From NCBI GenBank assembly GCA_024663395.1, contig JANFAH010000006.1, positions 2,170,001 to 2,234,000 of the forward strand: a stretch of DNA of 64,000 bases, in the 5' to 3' direction. Positions 22,960-34,897 of this stretch are shown piece after piece. The position numbers and the translations under genes were made by a program. Source of the stretch: Pisolithus tinctorius. Lineage: Eukaryota; Basidiomycota; Agaricomycetes; Boletales; Pisolithaceae. Below the pieces are notes generated by a model. The model did no database searches, was not told the origin of the DNA, and worked only from the letters and a program-made list of their open reading frames with translations. Each line of letters starts with the position of its first letter. Position 1 is the stretch's first letter.

Positions 22960-25867
22960 TTACCTTTGCACTTACCTTCATTTGGATTAATTGTCATCTC
23001 TAGTGTGACACGAGTCCATCTGGACGCTGGTCGTCGCTTGATAAGTGGAAGTTCCATCCGTCAGGCCCCTCAGGATCCATAGGATGGGATGTTTTCGTTC
23101 CCGGGAACTTTCCACGGGAACATTGTAAAGTCGAGACACGTACTTAGGTGGTTGTTTATGATCGGATGGCCATAATATTAATAACAAGCTATGTACATAT
23201 GTGAGCTGAAGAGAAAGATTAAATACCAAAAGCCCTCTGGGCACTCCTGGACGCTACAAGTACAAACACGAGTAGAGAAGTAGTTTCACAAGAGATAACC
23301 CCGCGACATGTTACAGGAAGCTATGTATATGGGTAGAGAAAGACGTAGTCTAACAGGAGTGCTTGCATATATTGCAACTACGAGAAGTAGGCAGCGCAGA
23401 TCGTCCATTTGCTCTTTCTAAGCTGTTGTTAGAGATGGCATTAGGTAGTGTACAGTTCAACGCTATGGAGAGGTGTTGTAGGTGACCGAGCGTGCGCGTG
23501 AACAGCCATCATCACTGACATCAACCACCAAACGGCGTGCGCCGTTGTCCATGTCCATTTCGACCTGAGATCGCTGCAAGTCGCTCGTCATGATTCACAT
23601 AAGAGCAATGATTCCCAATCTAGTTGGCCCGGCTCTTTCGGTCCGGCAAAAACTCGGGGGACAAAACAACTTTCAGACCTGGACCGAGATGCGTCCAGGA
23701 ATATGGCGCGCTGAGATAGTGGTTCCAAAGCTTGCCATCAAGGGTTTAACGTCTGTACCAAGTTTGCACCATCATGAATAATTTAACTTCTGCCAGCGGA
23801 CGGTAGGCATCCATGGTTCGGCGGTGCCATCTGCCACTCTGGGAGCCTATAGGAACCACCCTGAATAGGTCGGTTTCCTCCTGTGCTGACAGGAAGTGGA
23901 GAGAGTACACAAGACGGATAATCGTGATGCTGATCTCAAAATCTTTGGCAGCTCAGGTCGGTCGCGTTCGAACCTAGAGCACAGGAGGCTCCCTAAGGGA
24001 AATGACCACAGCCCGTTAAACTGGCCAAGGGTAACCATAAATGACGTTATTCGTGGTCGCCCTCGGCCAGGTTAACATTAATAGTGGTCACAGTGGGAAC
24101 GACTCGAAAGTAGTACGCCTGCACCGGCTGAGTCCGAATCAGTTCCATGCGAAACCAACCTTGCCCGGCATGCCCGTCACTGCCTACGCATGTATGTCGA
24201 GAACCTGAACAGTTGCAAACCAATCTCAACTCTTCAACACATAGGAACTTCTCTCATCTGCCTCTGCGGCATCCTCTGGGCCTGTTTGTGGTACGCGGAC
24301 GTCACGCCGCGTGGAAGGTAACGTGGAAAACGGAGGGAGATCGCCGAAGCGTAACACAGGAGTGTGACTGTGCTGCCTGAAGCGTTTCATCGAACTTGGC
24401 AGGGAAATGCCCATCGAGGCGGGTTCCTCGGATCGTGCGCAGCGAACGGAACTAGAGTTGGGCCCGATCATACTCGAGTCCTCTCTAGCGGGGGGCCTGA
24501 CAGCACTTGACGTTATTATCCGATGATGAGTTGCTTCAAATCTGTCGTAACCCGATAATCCGCCCTGTCATCGAGGCCACGGGTAATCTATTTGACGGTA
24601 AGAAAGTTAAACTGAATCGTCGTTGTTCGTTGATTCGAAGGGTCGCACCAAGGGCTTGAAAATTGAGTTTCTCATTCCAATTGCCGAGTGTCGTGGCGCC
24701 GGATCGAAGGCTTTTGGGTTAGTAGCATTTATTCTCTGACCATCGGTTCCCCCGACAGTCGGTCACCATTTTCAAGGTCGGGCATTGGAATTGCAGCATC
24801 GCCAAGGTTTGAACCGACACCACGAGCTCTAAGTAGGGTTTTCTCAGTGGAAAATCTGCCGTGTTTTATTACTACGCGATGAAGGGATTTTGGATGACAT
24901 GGAGCACCCAAAGTACCTTCACTGCGTATTGATTGTGTGGTGTCATCTCCTCCCAACTGGTAGTATACCTCAGCGAGGCGGGTGCCCGACCCTTGGATCG
25001 GAAGGCACTAACCCTCTGTGCTCCAGTCTGTGATTATGACCCTACAATTATGTCTTGCACGAGTGCTCCGTTTATCTTTCGACTTCACTTTCAACCAACC
25101 CTGACGCCGAACCTGACATTTAAAAGTACGCCGTTCCCCTCTTTCACTTTGGTTCTATAAATAACCGACTCCGAGCTGCAAATGAGTGGGCCCCACAAGC
25201 GAGCGCCGAATGTAATTACAATGTCAGTCGATCAACATATGTTGCGGAGCTTGTCGCCCATGTACCCTCCTTGTGGAAGTTTTGATGTCGTATTAATAGT
25301 AGGTTCTTTTCCTTTGCTGCACACTGGTGACACTGGCGACGTATGTGTCAGACCCTCCGGTAGTTGCGCTTTACGAGTGACGGAGCTAAGTCTTTGCGGT
25401 TAGTAACTAGGGGTCCGGTGGACTTTCTCGCGAAATTCCTTGATCGTGTGCGGGTTATTTGTTCGCCGTCTCATCCTATCTTCTTGGCTTTCTGATTCGT
25501 CCATCATGACATCGAACAACCCGAGGATTGCACAAGCGAGGGCCATGCAAAGGAGCATGGCAATACACGCGGATAACCCACTGACTTCTTTTGGTTAAGC
25601 TCGGAGCGGAAAGCATGCAAAGTTACACCGTCAGGTATCCACCCCGAGATCCAGTTTCCCGTTCAAGGAACCTATCCAATCAGAAGTTTGCTTTCCCCTC
25701 TTTGGTCGACGCTCATGTTCCTCGATTGCACACAACATGAAGTTGCGCTGAATTTGGATCTGTTGCCATGCGCCAGTCTGCAAATGCATATAAGCTACGT
25801 GGTGACCTACGGAAGGCAGTGGGCTGAAAGTAGACTCCCCCCTTCCTCTCCTTACTCGCCACTACTC
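22960..25867. other. Long gene-poor stretch (2.9 kb)
   Basis: The first few hundred bases are probably the 3' UTR of the RanBP1-domain gene. One short, protein-like stretch exists on the plus strand at about 24400-24725 (see separate entry). The other open frames show no domain, signal peptide or conserved composition. Confidence 0.45.
24400..24725 (+). pseudogene. Possible decayed exons of an unknown gene
   Basis: Two plausible coding stretches sit in different frames: ELGREMPIEAGSSD...LELGPIILESSLAGGL, and LSDDELLQICRNPIIRPVIE ending in LFD before a good donor (gtaaga). After a possible 45-bp intron, GRTKGLKIEFLIPIAE follows. They have natural protein composition, but no start, stop or complete splice chain was found. 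The family is not recognised. They may be remnants of a real gene or chance. Confidence 0.2.
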
Positions 25868-26288
25868 ATGAGTTCCGCACTGTTCGACCCCAGCCGGCTG
25901 CCCAGCTACAGGCATTCGCACATGCTACGTTTCCACCCCTACCCTAGAACCGGGCCTGTACGTAGGGAACCACTTGAGGTCAGTAGCACCCTCTTCCATG
26001 ATTCTTGGGCTTACGATGTATATTCATATAGGTTCTCGATGAATCCGACGTTGAACAAGACGTGGACGAAAACCCTGGGCCAGGGAAAGGAGTATGTAGA
26101 TATGTTCCCGCAACCTTTTTTTTTCATATAATTTCTCTGCACAGGATCCGGGGCAGTCAACGGACGAAGTGGAGGCCTTGATGCGAGCCCTCCATCCAGG
26201 TAACGAAGGACCCGGTAAGGGCAAAGTTACAAGGTTCCAAGGTATCAGTTTTACTAGTCAAGTCATCGTTAGTCCCTTTTTTTTTTGA
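25868..26288 (+). CDS. Small hypothetical protein (weak)
   Basis: Three exons can be joined with normal borders: GAG|gtcagt...tatag|GTTCTC and GGA|gtatgt...gcacag|GATCCG. They give MSSALFDPSRLPSYRHSHML, an acidic segment containing DVDENPGP, and DEVEALMRALHPGNEGPGKG before a stop in a T-run. About 100 residues, with no known domain. The third exon also holds further donor-like GTs, so the gene may continue differently. Confidence 0.3.
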
Positions 26289-26539
26289 CCCCTTCTTCAT
26301 GTGTTGACATGCCTGGAAGGACCTTGCGCTCCTTGTCACTCGGAAGTCAACCTGAAGTTGGATCACTGTTAATACAGGTGGGGAAAGGGCACTGATGTAA
26401 ATATGTACCCTTCTTCCCGCGGTACTATGGTACATACTGCAGCCCTAGGGGTAGTTACATACACAGCTCCATTCTAATGCTACACCAAGGACCGATATAA
26501 CTGTGTGACTGCTGCACTATGACAAAAGCCAGTAAATTT

Positions 26540-27617
26540 TCAGAGCTGCGTGGTGCTCGGAGGTTTAGTTGTCCCGCAGCTTTGTTCCAGCTCTTCCTCC
26601 TGTTTCTTTAATCTGGAAGTTGCAGCATCGAGTGCACGCCGACGTCTATCTTCAATCGAATCAGTCAGAGGCGTGCTACTCCCCCCAAGGACATGCACAA
26701 GGGCTTCGCCCTCTTCATTGGAAGAGGGTTCATAGGTACCCCTGACGTCTACTAAATAATGTGTTCCGTGAGCCTGAGCCGCTTCAAACTCGGCAACTTC
26801 TCTATTAAGTTTGGAATTTAACTCCTTGAACTGCGTATCAGGAGTGAGCAATAGTATTCGAATCTATGGGCGAGCATTAACTGACATTGTTGTCGTGTTC
26901 GCCCCAGACATTATGAGCAAGTTCATGGCAAAGCACACGGCGGACTTCCAGGTACGGACGAAATCCATCGTATTCATCTGTTCGTATGCGTAGTTTGATG
27001 GCTTGTCCTGCGCCAACGTTCAACCCTAAGAGGCCCGGGCTCTCGTGAGGTGCAAGTTCCGTAAGCAGACCGACAGAAAACCTGTGTTTCTGCATGATAT
27101 GATGTATTGCTGGGTCGCTGGCCAACTTGGACAGACGTGCGAGTGCAGCTGGTGGGTCAGGAAGATGTCCCAAGGGTTCCAGCTTGTGAAACCTATACTG
27201 CGTAGCGGACGTGCTTGAAGAACCCGTAGAACGCAACTACCGAGCGCACGTCAACACAACGAAAAAAATCGTCGAGATCATAAGCCTTGCCTTGACTCGA
27301 GGTTTAAGCGCTCTCTCGCGCAGGATGCGTTCCTTCGTGTGATGCTCGGATTCGGTTTCATGGAGAGCCTCTAGCTCATGAGTGGTCGAGCCCAACATTT
27401 GAATTTTGATGCCATCCCTCAAACCAGCTTCGGCCAGGGTCACGCCTTCTTGGCTCGCACCGATCTTCTTGCCTCTGAAGAGTAGTTTCTGGGCTGACGG
27501 CGGAACTTGCGTCAGCTCCTCCAGCCTAGCATACAGCGATGAAACAGGTGCATCTAAGGGAAGCGAGACTCTGTGAGTATTGCCGCGAAATGCGATCTCG
27601 AACGAGGTATCCGACAT
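26540..27617 (-). CDS. Ubiquitin-like / WLM metalloprotease (Wss1-related)
   Basis: The N-terminus from the ATG at 27617 (MSDTSFEIAFRGNTHRVSLP) is a ubiquitin-like fold ending in DGIKIQMLGST. After a charged linker comes a WLM domain with the zinc-metalloprotease site CHELAHNVWGEHD (HExxH plus a third His). The C-terminus has the helical part FKELNSKLNREVAEFEAA and a Lys/Glu-rich tail. The same order (UBL then WLM) is known from the S. pombe ubiquitin/metalloprotease fusion proteins. WLM proteases act on DNA-protein crosslinks and SUMO- or ubiquitin-linked substrates. The first intron appears to be GC-AG (AAG|GCAAGG...GGTAG); the second is HDNN|gtcagt...cgcag|TTCAAG. Confidence 0.85.
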
Positions 27618-27984
27618 CGAGGGGATGAGTAATGAGGTGGAGGCGTTAGTACTGGACAGACCAGTCACATCGGTAGCAATTTACTCCAAGAATATACAGA
27701 GCTTGTGTGCAGAAGTACAAATGTCCAACTGTCTAAACAACCGACTAGAACCAATCAGAAGACTGCAGGAGCATAAATAGTTCGCCAGAGGTACTACAAG
27801 TGATCAAACAAAGTAGAAGATAGAACATGCCCAAACAAGTGTCTAGGTGAGTTACATCAAGGCAAAGCGAAAAGACAGATCATGAAAGCAAAGAAATGGG
27901 GATTGTGACGTTGTACCTATATAGCAAGTAGCAGAGATGGAATGGAAAGAATGTTATAACTCAGTGACACAACACCAAGGAGAT

Positions 27985-28772
27985 CTACTTATCACCATGT
28001 TCAGGAGAGCGCTTCTGATTTCCATCTTCTTTACTTGAAGAGCCATCGATATTATCCGCCCCACCACTGCTAGCAGGGGCAAAGAGGTTCTTGAGGAATT
28101 GCGGTGTATCAACATGTGGTAACTTGACCTCGGGAAGATGGACCTCGGGCAGACGGACTTCGGGCAGACGGACCTCGGGCAGGCGGACTTCGGGTAGACG
28201 GACCTCGGGCACACGGACCTCGGGCAGGCGGACTTCGGGAAGACGGACCTCGGGCAGACGGACTTCGGAAAGACTGGCTTGGGCTGATTTGAGTCCGTCT
28301 GAGGCAGAATTAAACAAGTCTTCTATCTGTTTGGTGGTCTTCCTGCGAAGCTCTGCACAGCATAAGCAAACCCGAAGTCATCGAAATAGAGGTTCAGGTG
28401 ACCTTTGATTTTATAATTTGCGTAGCTGATCCCAGCGGCTCCCACGACAATACATACGACGGACACCCCCAACCCCCAGACGATGGGCTTTGGAATAGAC
28501 GAATATGAGGCTGCACGAATATATAGATGAGGAGGAGGCCGATAGCGTGACTTGACGCCCGTTGACGAAGTGAACAGGGTTCGGTATCGCCTATGCAGTA
28601 CTGCTCTGCGAGATTGGGCTGGCATCGACGTAAGGGGATGTACGACAGCCTCTCTGAGCGACACAATAATATTGTGTCGCGCCGGAGCGTACATGTTGGC
28701 CGACGCTGCCAGCCCAGAGCTTGACCACCGAGAATAAGATCGATTGGACCCGGAGCCTAAACCTGTTGCCAT
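27985..28772 (-). CDS. Mitochondrial-looking membrane protein with LPEVR pentapeptide repeat
   Basis: Two exons join at AAAG|gtcacc...tgcag|AGCTTC. The N-terminal 95 residues are rich in Arg, Ser and aromatic residues with almost no acids, like a mitochondrial targeting region. One membrane segment follows ([20 protein letters not shown]), then a basic helix ([19 protein letters not shown]) and ten copies of a five-residue repeat, mostly LPEVR. The tail is [13 protein letters not shown] plus an acidic, Ser-rich end. No domain family was recognised. The protein is about 245 residues. It is divergent from NTO1, with only about 100 bp between the two start codons. Confidence 0.65.
28117..28266 (-). 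repeat. Coding 15-bp minisatellite, 10 copies
   Basis: The unit GAGGTCCGTCTGCCC (Glu-Val-Arg-Leu-Pro) repeats ten times within the membrane protein gene. Copies alternate partly between GAG and GAA and between CGT and CGC, suggesting a 30-bp higher-order unit. One copy has Val for Leu; the last two have His and Lys in place of Arg. Confidence 0.9.
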
Positions 28773-28876
28773 ATTTGTCGATATTCCCCCGTTGCCTCCT
28801 ACTATTACTGAGTACTAGGAACGACTCGCACCCCCTGTTTACACTGCTTGCAACGCTGTTTCGGCGTCCTGCATTC

Positions 28877-31800
28877 ATGGCACGGGGCGTGAAACTGCCA
28901 GAGCAAGCCAAGTTACCCAAAGTCTCCTTCGAAATCGTCCAGAACGACGACTCTACACAACCAGCCGGAGTCCATGATCTGCAAGCGAGGTCATATGGCT
29001 GTACGTCCTCCTGTTATCGACCTTCTTCGTATGACGTGCATCTAACCATGCACCAGACAACGACTTCTCGGAGTTTCAGAAACCAGATCATTACATTCGC
29101 TATATAGGTGAGTCAACCCCATCGACGCCTGCCTCCAGCGGACCTCAACATACAGCAGAGCCCTTGGAGAGAGACTTGGCGACTCAGGTGGAATATGATA
29201 TGGACGAACAAGGCAAGTCTGGTTTCGTTCGCGAGCTGCATTGTGTCCGACGCCTTCAACAGACCAGGAGTGGCTTGACGCAATCAACGTCGAACGCAAG
29301 AAGGACCAACTAAACTTGGTCACATACGAGACTTTTGAGATCATCATGGATCGTCTAGAGAAGGAATACTTTGATTTGGCAAGTCTTATTCGTGTCTCGC
29401 GTCTCGTGCCCAACAACATGCGAACTCCTCCTGCAGACCAAGAATATCCCAAAACCAGACTACGCTATGCCTTCCGAGGACTCGACCTGCGCCGTCTGTG
29501 ACGATCCAGAAGGAGAGAATAGCAACGCAATTGTTTTCTGTGACGGTTGTAACTTGGCTGTACATCAAGGTGCATCCACACGTCCGAAGTTCTTGGCTAT
29601 CATGTGACATCACCCAGATTGTTACGGTGTCCCATACATTCCGGAGGGTCAGTGGCTCTGCCGAAAATGTACGGTGTCGCCCGAAAATCCTGTCGTAAGA
29701 TTCTCCCGGAGTCCTCATGACCTGTTTCATCACCGGATTTCGCATAGTCCTGTATATTCTGTCCAAACGAGGGAGGCGCATTCAAGCAAACGGTCCTTGG
29801 GGATTGGGCTCATCTTCTCTGTGCCATTTGGATTCCAGAGACTCGTGTTGCCAACGAAGTCTTCATGGAACCGATATCCGGTTCCGAGAGGATTCCCAAA
29901 CAGAGATGGAAGTTAGTAAGTTCCTCATTCCTTCTCTCTAACGTAGTGAGTATGCCGCTTACTTACCCACCCAGAAATGTTCAATATGCGGCATTCGCGA
30001 GGGAGCGTGCATCCAGTGTACAAAATCGTCATGCTTTCTCGCATTTCATGCTACCTGTGCGAGAAAAGAAAAATTACTCATGCCAATGAAAAGCATGCAG
30101 GGTTCTGAACCTGTCACGCTAACATGTTACTGCGAGAAACACCTCTCTGTAAGAGATTCCTTCGTGTGTATGTTATCCACCCGCTAAGCATATGCCGATG
30201 CTGCAGAAAGAACAGGTAGAGGCTAGAATGAAAGCCTTAGCCGCGGATGGCGTCATGTCAAGCCCAAACTCCAAGCTCTCAAAGTCTGCGAGAGCGTACG
30301 CAAAGACGTACAAGACCGGACCACCTTTGGTCCCACAAATCATCGTTGACCGCATTCTAAACTACATTACCAAAATTGTTATCCGAAAGAAGTCCGAGTT
30401 CGTATGCATGGTATGTAAGTACTGGAGCTTGAAACGAGAGGCAAGGCGGGGAGCCCCACTTCTAAAGCGGCTCCATCTCGAGCCCTGGACTGCTTCCAAT
30501 GTTGGGAAAGTGCAGACAGAAGAGGAAAAGGCTCTGAAACTTGAGGTACGCTGGTACAACGTTATCAGCCTTGACTAGCTAACACTTATTCAGCATTTGA
30601 GACGAGTCCGAAAGGACCTTGAAACGCTTCGCGAGCTTACTCTGTTGAGTCGCAAGCGGGAGAGTCGTAAGCTTGCGCAATTAGAATCGATCCACAGGGT
30701 GCTGGAGGTCATTCTGTTCCCGCACGAGGCGCCGATGCGCCTTGCGTTTGAGAAAATCCTTGCGTGAGTTCGTTGGTTTTGTCATTCTATTACTCCTCAC
30801 TTTCGTGTAGGCTCGATCGCAATGGTCTGTTTAAGCACCCCGTGTCAAAGATAGAGGTCCCTGATTATTATGACGTCGTAAAGAATCCTATGAGTTGGGA
30901 TATCATTGACGCGAAATTAGATCACCACGAGTACTGGGATTTGGGTGCATTTAAGGTCGGAAATCTCCAAACGACGTCCAGTGATCGCAGAGTTGACAGT
31001 CCTTCGCAGAACGATGTCGAGTTAGTCTTGTCAAATGCTACCTTGTATAACAAGCCTGGTACACCCTTCTACAAGACCGCTCAGCGCATGCAAACTGGTA
31101 TTCAGCCCATCTTAGCTGACCTTTCTTCAACCCTTCATCGGGACTCCGTGGTTGACACCACTGTTCCTGATCCTCAGACGCTCGATGTGCCCATGGGTGA
31201 TCTTGAGCCCCCATTGGAACTGCTTGAACTCTTAGGGTCTTCGGAGGCAATTCAGAACGACTATCAATTCATCCTAAAAACTGATCCCCTCTCTTCCCTG
31301 TTCAACTTTGAGCTCGGCCAGCTCAAACCGCCGCCGCCGCCACCACCACCAAAGCCGAAGGCACCAAAGAAAGCGGCGGCCAGAGTACCCAAAGTCAGAG
31401 AACCAAATGCTTTGGACATATCACCTGGTTTCCGCGCGCCGCGCACCCGCCGCGCCCATGCTGTGCTAGCAGCTTTTGAGGCAGAGGCGGCGGGCAGTGT
31501 TGTTGACGCAGAAATCCATGATGCAACGGTACAGAAACCCGTGAAAGGGCGGCGTGTACCTACCGCTGCACAGATCCCGTTAGTCGTTCCACAAGTAGTC
31601 GAAGATGTGGATAATCAGGGTTCCTTCAAGATGTTTGACGCTGGGTGGATTCTCCCGAGTGGCCAGAAGCGAGGTGGGCGGCAAATGCTGGACAGGTCTT
31701 CGCAACCACCACCGAAAAAGCGTGCGCGCATGGGTGAGTTCCATAGCGTTGTGCACGACGTACATTCTTCACGTTCTTATGTTCCAGATCGCGGAACATC

Positions 31801-33083
31801 GCACGTTTCAACGCTCAGCAGGACTACGTCAGAGCATCGTGTCGTCCAGGACATCGCACCCCCTGAACCGATCGCTGGTCCTTCGGCATTACCTACCGAA
31901 CAAATGGCTGAGACGGAACCTTCAGTCGTAGAAGCTACAGCTCGGGAAGCAGAACTGACCCAAGAAGAACTAGAAGCTCGCATTGCATCGATACGAGTTG
32001 AACCGCATACGAAGGTTATCACTGAACGCGGCAGGATTGTTATCGAGGAATTGGATACTCCGGCGACTCGCAGAGAAAAGGCACAGCGGAGGAAAGCGGA
32101 AAAGGCCGCGGCTATTCTTGCGGCACAGCAAGCGCTCAACGCTCCAGAGCCCAGCCATGAAGACTCGGATCTATCGTCTCTAAGTGAACTGGAAAGTGAG
32201 GATGGAGGTGACGGTGACACAAAAAGCACTGAGCAGCAATCGGGTCCCTCGCAGTTGCCTCAGCCTGTACAGGCTGTAATTCCACCCACGGTACCCACCC
32301 GCCGTGAACCGGGCACCATCATTCTTGAGGATGGTAAGATGCTGGAGGGTGGAACTCTTGGTACGTTATTAGCAGGTGGTACGATACCCGTACTGATTGT
32401 GTTGATGCAGTTTGGGCGAAAGCTAGTGCGTGTCAATTCCCTATTCACCAGGTTTCGCTGACTCTCTTCTTAGGCACTTACCCGTGGTGGCCGGCAGTAG
32501 TGTACGAGCCTGATGACGAACGAATACCCAAAGTCGTGAAGAAGCAGCGAGATACAATGCGCCGAACTGAGAGCGGTCCATTACACCTCGTTCAATTCTT
32601 TGACAAATCATCTCAATGGTAATCCATGCATCGTCTCGTGTTACGCGATTGTGACCACTGGTGTTTTTGTAGGCAATGGGCCGAACTCAGCAAATTGTTA
32701 CTCTTGGGCGAAAACCAAGGTAAGATGACTTCAACTCCATGAGTAATGTATGACTGATTCTCGGGCTAAGAACTGGACTCAGAACTGTTGGCGCCACAGT
32801 CACGTCGTCAACGTTGGAAGACAAGTAGCATCAGGAAGGACTGTCGGGACGCATACCAGTACGCGCTGTCTGTTTTCTCATTATTTCTCTCATTTTACCT
32901 CGCAGACGAGCAATAGCGGAAATGGAGACAGAAACAGACATGGGTGCAGAGGTGGAAGGCGGAGAAACGGAACCAATAGCGACGGACAATCCCGTCCCTG
33001 GGCCTACTGTCCCAGAGGATAGTGGAGAACCCATTATTCAATTACCTCAACCTGAACCCATGAATGTTGAGGGAACCTCGTAA
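28877..33083 (+). CDS. NTO1: NTO1/BRPF-type histone reader (PHD, extended PHD, bromodomain, PWWP)
   Basis: This is a scaffold of a MYST acetyltransferase complex (NuA3 in yeast, BRPF in animals). Order: EPL-like N-terminus ([31 protein letters not shown]); first PHD finger ([34 protein letters not shown]); extended PHD with zinc knuckle ([49 protein letters not shown]); bromodomain ([20 protein letters not shown]); a long disordered region with poly-Pro and Lys/Arg tracts; and a C-terminal PWWP domain ([29 protein letters not shown]). Many short introns, complete ends, close to 1,150 residues. Yeast Nto1 lacks the bromodomain and PWWP, so the animal BRPF layout fits better. Confidence 0.92.
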
Positions 33084-33820
33084 TATTCATGTATGATATA
33101 TTGTACTTCATGTATCTACTACATATTTTTCCCCGGTGCGGTCATGTTGCTATCATCTGTTCCGATAAGTTATGAACATTCATGACCAACTACAAAGAGA
33201 TCTGTGTGGATAGGGAGCAGCGTCTCTGCACCCCCTTACCCACCTCTGCACTGCTGTCGGGGACGACATCCTGCAATATAGAAGTCCAATATTCGACTCG
33301 CTACTTCATGCAGTAGCCATAGGCAGTGCAAACCGAGGCTTTCTCTCCGCGGATCGTCCACAAAAGATGTTTTGCCAATGCTTGAGGAATGGATTAATGA
33401 CGCGCGACGGGAGTCTCTCCTCTATACCACCCAGGATTTCAAACAGCGTCAGGCTCTGTCGCAGTAAAAGTTTCCTCACTTTGGTTTATCCACCATCAAG
33501 AAGTGAAGAAAACGGGCCGGCAGTAGCCTGAGCGTACGAAGCGCAAAGTGTGCAAACGGCAGTGTCGCGAGAGCTCCCACAAAAGGAAATACCTCTGGCA
33601 AGCAAATACGCGGGGCATCGCAGGGCACGGGCAGGACACTTCGTACTAAGTGGTACAGTCGCTCTGGTGTGCTTCGTTGACTGGCCAGCCATCAAAGGAC
33701 CGAGGAGTGGGATTGCACCTCAATATGGAAGATGATGTAGGACATATAAACTTAAAAGCATGACCCGGTATGGCTCGCTGGATGCTGAGCGCTGATCTAT
33801 GCTCTGTTATGTAACACCTT
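33084..33820. other. Intergenic region before the palindromic block
   Basis: NTO1 3' flank; no coding signal was seen. The inverted-repeat block begins at about 33821. Confidence 0.5.
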
Positions 33821-33987
33821 TGCTTTTACGTTTGATTTGCACAGGTGACATATCAAAGCCATTAGGTTGGTGTCCCCAGCTGGAGAATCTCATCGGTGCA
33901 CCGCTCATACTCCTTCCCACCGCAGTTCATCGGCTGAAAAGCGGACGCAAGAGGGTGGATAAGATGCATGGCGAGGCTTCACGGGGC

Positions 33988-34206
33988 TCAAATGGCTCCA
34001 CTGAGCAAGGGGGTGCCACCCTCCTCACGGTTAACGTCCGTACTACAGTATGTGCCAGAATGATGTGAGCCTATCGCCGCCAGACCAACGATGGATGGTG
34101 AATGCGAGTATTGCTGACTGACGCTCCCAATCACTAAGATGGTCGCACAGACAACTTGGATTTTCACAAGGGTACACATGCGACAGGCACACAAGACAGA
34201 GGACAT
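33988..34206 (-). CDS. Small ORF with signal-like start, copy A (downstream of trefoil-like gene)
   Basis: This 72-codon frame starts MSSVLCACRMCTLVKIQVVC and continues with a hydrophobic stretch (ATILVIGSVSQQ). The same frame is open in the other two gene-bearing arms (37949-38110 and 44112-44312), each time about 100 bp after the trefoil-like gene on the same strand. It could be a tiny secreted protein, a last exon, or just 3' UTR; no family recognised. Confidence 0.3.
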   Translation of the reverse strand: MSSVLCACRMCTLVKIQVVCATILVIGSVSQQYSHSPSIVGLAAIGSHHSGTYCSTDVNREEGGTPLLSGAI

Positions 34207-34307
34207 CCTAACTATTCTTACACTAGCATTTGTTCTTACATCCTTGTTTTCAGCTTCCTTGTCTCCCTGTTAAAAGCCCTCAAACTTCAAACCTGAAGTA
34301 CTGATTA

Positions 34308-34897
34308 TCAGTCGGGGTGCCGCGCAGGGGCGAAAGGTAAATCTGAAGGAAATATTTGGTAAATATAGTACCATTCTTGGAAAGACGAATTTGACCTCAC
34401 ATTGCCATCGTCAATGTTTGTAGTCCACGCTTCGTACTCGAAGCCTAGTTTGAGCCTCTTGATGCTGCAAGTGCAATGTATGATTGAGCATTTGAGAACT
34501 CATATTGGAACATGGAGCTCACGTATAAACGTCACCCTGCTGCTCATGGGTGTAGTGATCAATGATCCAGTTTTGGCCTTCCTGCAAAGATGCAATGACG
34601 CGTGGAGGGTCGTCCTGTGTCGCTCCGGTTGTCATATCACCGACTGTGATCCTATACTCATCAGTTGCTTGTCTTCGGAAGGTGAACTTTTGGAAACTTG
34701 GGGTCAACCACACGGTAGGCGTACGAGATACCACGCAGTGAGAGACTTACGAGCACAGGCTGAATGCCAGAGCCCCCCGGACGTGGCACAAGAGCTACCG
34801 AGGTCTCCCCACGATACATCACACCGATGGTACTAATGGTTGTACCATTGGCAAAACTGATAGGTGATTGGAAAGCAGGTATGTTGTTGGAAGCCAT
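34308..34897 (-). CDS. Repeat-borne protein, beta-trefoil-like, copy A
   Basis: Three exons, about 155 residues: exon 1 from MASNNIPAFQSPISFANG to SGIQPVL; intron gtaagt...ccaaaag; exon 2 FTFRRQATDEYRITVGDM to GDVYT; intron gtgagc...cttgcag; exon 3 IKRLKLGFEYEAWTT to ARHPD and a stop. The first exon also reads on past its donor to a stop, which marks the intron as real. The length and the three-fold pattern of strand pairs (YRITVG, NWIIDHYT, VYTIKRL) recall small fungal beta-trefoil proteins such as cospin or mycocypin protease inhibitors, but no diagnostic motif is present. No signal peptide. Paralogous to copies B and C. Confidence 0.6.

Noticed and set aside
27618..27668. Upstream start for the WLM protease gene
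   Set aside because: That codon is GTG; the ATG at 27617 directly begins the ubiquitin-like fold.
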